A DNA stretch of 64,000 bases from Spongilla lacustris. Taxonomy: Eukaryota > Porifera > Demospongiae > Spongillida > Spongillidae. The position numbers and the translations under genes were made by a program. Location: the NCBI GenBank assembly GCA_949361645.1, contig OX442437.1, positions 6,330,613 to 6,394,612 of the forward strand. Reading direction: 5' to 3'. The notes beneath the pieces were generated by a model, which was given only the letters and a program-made list of their open reading frames with translations, searched no databases and was not told the DNA's origin. Shown here in pieces: positions 60,701 to 64,000 of the stretch (positions within the stretch are counted from its first letter, which is position 1; the number at the start of each line of letters is the position of its first letter).

Positions 60701-62110
60701 TGCTGCTCGATGTAAAATTACACACACAAGTTGATAGTATTTTTCATACTAAATAGTTTTCAATGTATAAATATTTACCGATACTAAAAAGTTCACATCC
60801 CCTCCTGCATCCTCCCCCTGCACCCTCCCCCTTCTGCACCCTCCCCCTTGTGCACCCATGCCCTCCTGCACCCACCTCCTCCTGCACCCTCCCCCTGCAT
60901 CCTCCTCCTGCACCCTCCCCCTGCACCCTCCCCCTTCTGCACCCTCCCCCTTGTGCACCCATGCCCTCCTGCACCCACCACCTCCTGCATCCTCCCCCAT
61001 TGCATTTACCCCTTGCTGGATGAAAGCAGTAAACATGCATATGAGTGTATGCATGTGTGTGCATGTGTGTGTGCATGTGTGTGTGCATGTGTGTGTGCAT
61101 GTGTGTGTGCATGTGTGTGTGCATGTGTGTATGCATGTGTACATGTGTTTGCACGTGCATGGGTTTGCATGTGTCTGTGTCTCCCCCCCACCTCCATCAG
61201 CTCTACTTCTCCGCCTCCTGGTGTCCACCCTGTCAGAAGTTTTTACCCAAACTGATAGCGTGAGGAACATTCACATATGACACGAGCATACAGATTCATT
61301 CCTCCTCATACGCTGATACTAACACCTGCGCACCATGCAGCAAGCACTATGAAGTTGCATGCCATATTTCCAATACATGCTCACCTACCATATTTCTAAT
61401 ACATGCTATTTCCAATACATGCTAGCTCCTTCAATACATGCACATCCAATATGTGCTCACCTGCCATATCTCCAATACATGTTGCCTGCCACACCTCCAT
61501 ATTTAGTATATGCTTGTGCTTGGCATTAGGTTCTATGAGCATCTCAAGTTCCACAGGAGGTCATTTGAAATTGTGTACATCTCCAGTGACCAGTAAGCAC
61601 TTCAATGCTGGGAGTATGTGCCACTGAAAGGTGTTTTTGTGTCAGTTCTGAAACAGATATGTTGCTATACATGAATAAGAAGGAAATCCCCTGGATTGCT
61701 CTGAAGTTTGACCAAGGAGACAGAGTGAGAGCAAAGATAGGGTAAACATGGGCTTTTCTGATCCACATTAAGTCATAAAGCCCCTCCCTCCCTCTCTCTG
61801 TCCTTTCCTTCTTACTTATGAGCAGGATTGATGGTATCCCCTCCATAATAGTGATAACACCTACAGGTGAAAGTGTGGTAAGCCACATATCATTGGTGTT
61901 AGGGGTGATGTGGTGTGTGTTGTTAGTGGTGATGGTGTGGTGTTGGTAGTGATGTTGGCTCAAATAATATTAATTTGCTGTACAAGTGTAGTCTGTAATG
62001 CATTTCCGCAGGTTTCAGTTGGAGTTAAAAAGGATGTGATTTCAGTTTGTGGAAGTACGCCATCCACCTTGAAATTGTTTGATCATTGGAAAGAAATGGC
62101 ACTGCAATGA
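57781..62110 (+). CDS. NT-C2 / thioredoxin-like protein without PH domain (array copy 2)
   Basis: Twelve exons close in phase to 378 residues: 57781-57884, 58855-58915, 58969-59070, 59673-59723, 59921-59997, 60062-60151, 60269-60551, 61201-61259, 61530-61592, 61646-61741, 61826-61877, 62012-62110. NT-C2 domain about 1-161 (CTVIFEYIELGCKRQW, RPDTLRVLWQYGKWS, RELDLVCRPLSENI). A 95-residue linker of unknown type follows. The thioredoxin-like domain is about 257-378 (LYFSASWCPPCQKFLPKL, SFEIVYISSD, IPWIALKFDQGD, IDGIPSIIVITPTGESV) with the classical WCPPC site. Exons 2, 3, 8 and 9 have exactly the lengths of their counterparts in copy 1 (61, 102, 59, 63 bp). The protein stops after the thioredoxin fold (STLKLFDHWKEMALQ). 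At that same point copy 1 splices on to its coiled coil and PH domain. Role unknown; a soluble or C2-tethered oxidoreductase is plausible. Confidence 0.82.
59212..59552. repeat. 15-bp repeat (TATTATAAGCATAGT), about 20 copies
   Basis: Two blocks (59212-59375 and 59452-59550) of the same A/T-rich unit within an intron of array copy 2, separated by unique sequence. Confidence 0.93.
60785..61010. repeat. CTCCTGCACCCTCCCCCTTG-type minisatellite
   Basis: C-rich 15-33 bp units in higher-order pairs, in the intron before the thioredoxin exon of copy 2. Confidence 0.9.
61038..61150. repeat. 12-bp TGTGTGTGTGCA repeat
   Basis: About eight copies just upstream of the thioredoxin exon. The equivalent intron of copy 1 holds the much larger TG/CA array at 50010-50738. 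Confidence 0.92.
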
Positions 62111-62312
62111 TGGGAGAGGAGTTATCGATGGCTATTTGTCATACAGACCAATGTGTGTTATTGTGCATGCATGCATGCACGTGCGCAGTGCTGATGCAAC
62201 CTGCATTCTCAGGTGATTCCTATGGAGATCTAAATGTGCAACTGTACGGCTGTTTGCAACAACACGAATCTAAAACGGCTATAACTGTTAGTGTTAATTC
62301 CTCTATATACAA

Positions 62313-62519
62313 CTTGGTCTGGATACGATATTAATTGAGTCGGTCAACCGCCAGCCAGATATCATATTTGCATGCTCTGAATTTAGCCCCCCCCCCCCCC
62401 CCCCCCCCCCCAGTTCCCGGGCCTTAACAACGTACTAGAGCTAGCTAGGTAGTCAGAGCATGCAAATATGATATCTGGCTGCGGTTGACAAGAGTGACTC
62501 AATCTCGTATCCAGACCAA
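62313..62519. mobile_element. Foldback element with about 67-bp inverted arms
   Basis: Left arm 62313-62380 and right arm 62453-62519 are inverted copies (TTGGTCTGGATACGATATTA ... CATGCTCTGA) separated by about 72 bp that includes a C homopolymer. It lies 200 bp after the stop of copy 2. No ORF, so probably a MITE or other foldback insertion. Confidence 0.72.
62391..62412. repeat. Poly-C tract in foldback spacer
   Basis: About 20 C. Further long runs of G (62671-62684) and C (62703-62721) follow between array copies 2 and 3. Confidence 0.85.
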
Positions 62520-62810
62520 CGTTACCCATCTGCGGGTGGCCGCTTACTCTTGCGGTGATGTAATCCATCCGCTGGCCGGGGTACTAGTGCGCCGCTATTA
62601 AATCCCTACATGTAAGCACTTTGGGCAGCCCTCCAAAATGACGACTTACTGTAACGCTACAGTATAAACCCGGGGGGGGGGGGGGTTATGTTTTACACAC
62701 TCCCCCCCCCCCCCCCCCCCCTCCCCCTTAATAATTTTTAACTGTAGCGCAGTCGATCGCAGATTAATGCTGTGTAGTTCACGTGAGTATAAATCCGTAA
62801 GGGAAAGAGG

Positions 62811-64000
62811 ATGGCTTTGGCCTCTAAAGTGGCGCGTAAGGTGAAGCGGGCGGGCAAGACCGCATACCAGTTTCGGTGTACGTCTATCTTTGAATACATT
62901 GAGCTTGACTGCAAAGGAGCATGGTAAGCCTCGCAGCGGTACGGTTGCATGGCCCAGCGTTAGTTTTATCTTTGCACGCACCACGCAAAGAGAAATTAAC
63001 GCTGGGGTAACCGCGGCCGGTGTGTATGCCGTGCATGTCCGAATCGTTCATGCGGTCTTTTGGCAGGCGACCGGACGAATTGCGAGTTTTATGGCAGCGC
63101 AGTAACAGGAAAGCGAACTCCATACCCGTAAGTAGGCAGCACTTCGATGGGTTACAAATGCATGGCATTATATATTCGTCAGTTTGTCTGATGATGCGTA
63201 CATATATTTTGCGCGGTGGTATGCCGTAGGTAAAATGGGTGGCCATTGAAGACAGGGGTCCACAGGGTGCATCTGGTAAGGCGACATTTGATGTGCGGTT
63301 GAAGGTGTCTCTGATCATCACACTGTACCAGGTCAGCCACGTACTGTATACACACACGTACCCCTATCAGCATAGTGGCGTGCATGCACACATAAGCAGC
63401 CCTTACGTACGCAGGAAGTATACGAGCCATTGTGAGCAGATAATCATAGAGGTCTATCCGCTTTCCATGCATATATACATTATATCTGCATGTATACGCA
63501 GAGTGTGATATGAATAGCATTCATCACGTACGTTGCCATAAGCCTAAGAGTGGGATTGTACTCGCATCACCCCTCTAGTAATTTAGCCTACGCATGCGGT
63601 AATAGTTTATACAGCGGTTCTATATAAGAGAAAGCCCCTTGCATATCACCCCATGCATGTATACTCCCGCCATGAAGGCCAGGAGGATGTCACGCGCGTG
63701 CTTATGGTGTGCTCTATACCCTCTCCATTCAGGATGCCAAACAGGTGGATTATGAACCAAAGGAGTACAAGTACTTCATAGAGAACGTACGTTCATGCAT
63801 GCATGCATGCAAATATACGTGCGCATGCGCGCGTGCATGCACACGTATGCACTTTAATTACAGACGACTTGCATGCATGCAACTTGAACTGCATGGACTG
63901 TAAGTTGCTTGTGAATATGCTCTGATCATGAGACAGCATGGTCTTTACTTGAACAGCATTGTGTGTGTATCTGTGTGTGTGTGTGTGTGCTTGCTTGTGT
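62811..64000 (+). CDS. NT-C2 protein, array copy 3 (partial, runs off the window)
   Basis: Four exons seen: 62811-62923, 63067-63127, 63230-63331 and 63733-63786, encoding 110 residues of the NT-C2 domain. They have exactly the lengths of exons 1-4 of copy 1 (113, 61, 102, 54 bp). The start MALASKVARKVKRAGKTAYQ is close to copy 1 (MSALAKVARKVKRSGKVAYQ). Later blocks match too: RPDELRVLWQRSNRK, EDRGPQGASGKATF, KQVDYEPKEYKYFIEN. Copies 1 and 3 are thus closer to each other than either is to copy 2. The rest of the gene lies to the right, so whether it has thioredoxin and PH domains cannot be seen. Confidence 0.85.

Overview
The window is nuclear DNA from an animal with a compact, intron-rich genome. 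Genes carry many short GT-AG introns (often 50-300 bp) and all the recognisable products are animal or pan-eukaryotic proteins: AP-3 beta, AF9/ENL, INTS14, ABHD17, UBL7, NOL6, LSM6, TTC24 and TBCA. A HAP2/GCS1 gamete fusogen and NT-C2 domains are also present. The gene density, head-to-head pairs and HAP2 would fit an early-branching animal such as a demosponge. That placement is an inference; the sequence alone does not prove it.

Layout. 1-7870 (+): 3' part of AP-3 beta adaptin. 8633-9878 (+): YEATS protein AF9/ENL. 10218-10970 (-): leucine-rich-repeat protein. 11405-13138 (+): ABHD17. 13379-15379 (+): INTS14. 15611 to about 18.6 kb or beyond (-): PWWP protein resembling PWWP3A/B. 19228-21972 (+): UBL7. 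22257-28037 (-): large type I membrane protein read as HAP2/GCS1. 28131-34910 (+): NOL6. 35069-35481 (-): LSM6. 35633-37889 (+): TTC24-like TPR protein. 38172-38752 (-): TBCA. 39502-64000 (+): three tandem paralogues built from an N-terminal C2 (NT-C2) domain plus, in the two complete copies, a nucleoredoxin-like thioredoxin domain; copy 1 also has a coiled coil and PH domain, and copy 3 runs off the window.

Most genes are housekeeping genes packed head-to-head or tail-to-tail, some only 90-300 bp apart. HAP2/NOL6 (93 bp between start codons, with an NRF1-type palindrome) and LSM6/TTC24 (151 bp) look like shared bidirectional promoters. The neighbours do not form a pathway.

The most unusual part is the right-hand 24 kb. 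The NT-C2/thioredoxin/PH combination is one I do not recognise as a described family. The three copies share exon lengths and phases, so they arose by local duplication. Introns of copy 1 are swollen by minisatellites: 13-bp, 20-bp, 53-bp, 25-bp, 23-bp and 30-bp arrays of up to 2 kb. Three genes also carry minisatellites inside coding sequence. Exon models were built by reading splice signals and checking that the phase closes; where it does not close, this is stated.
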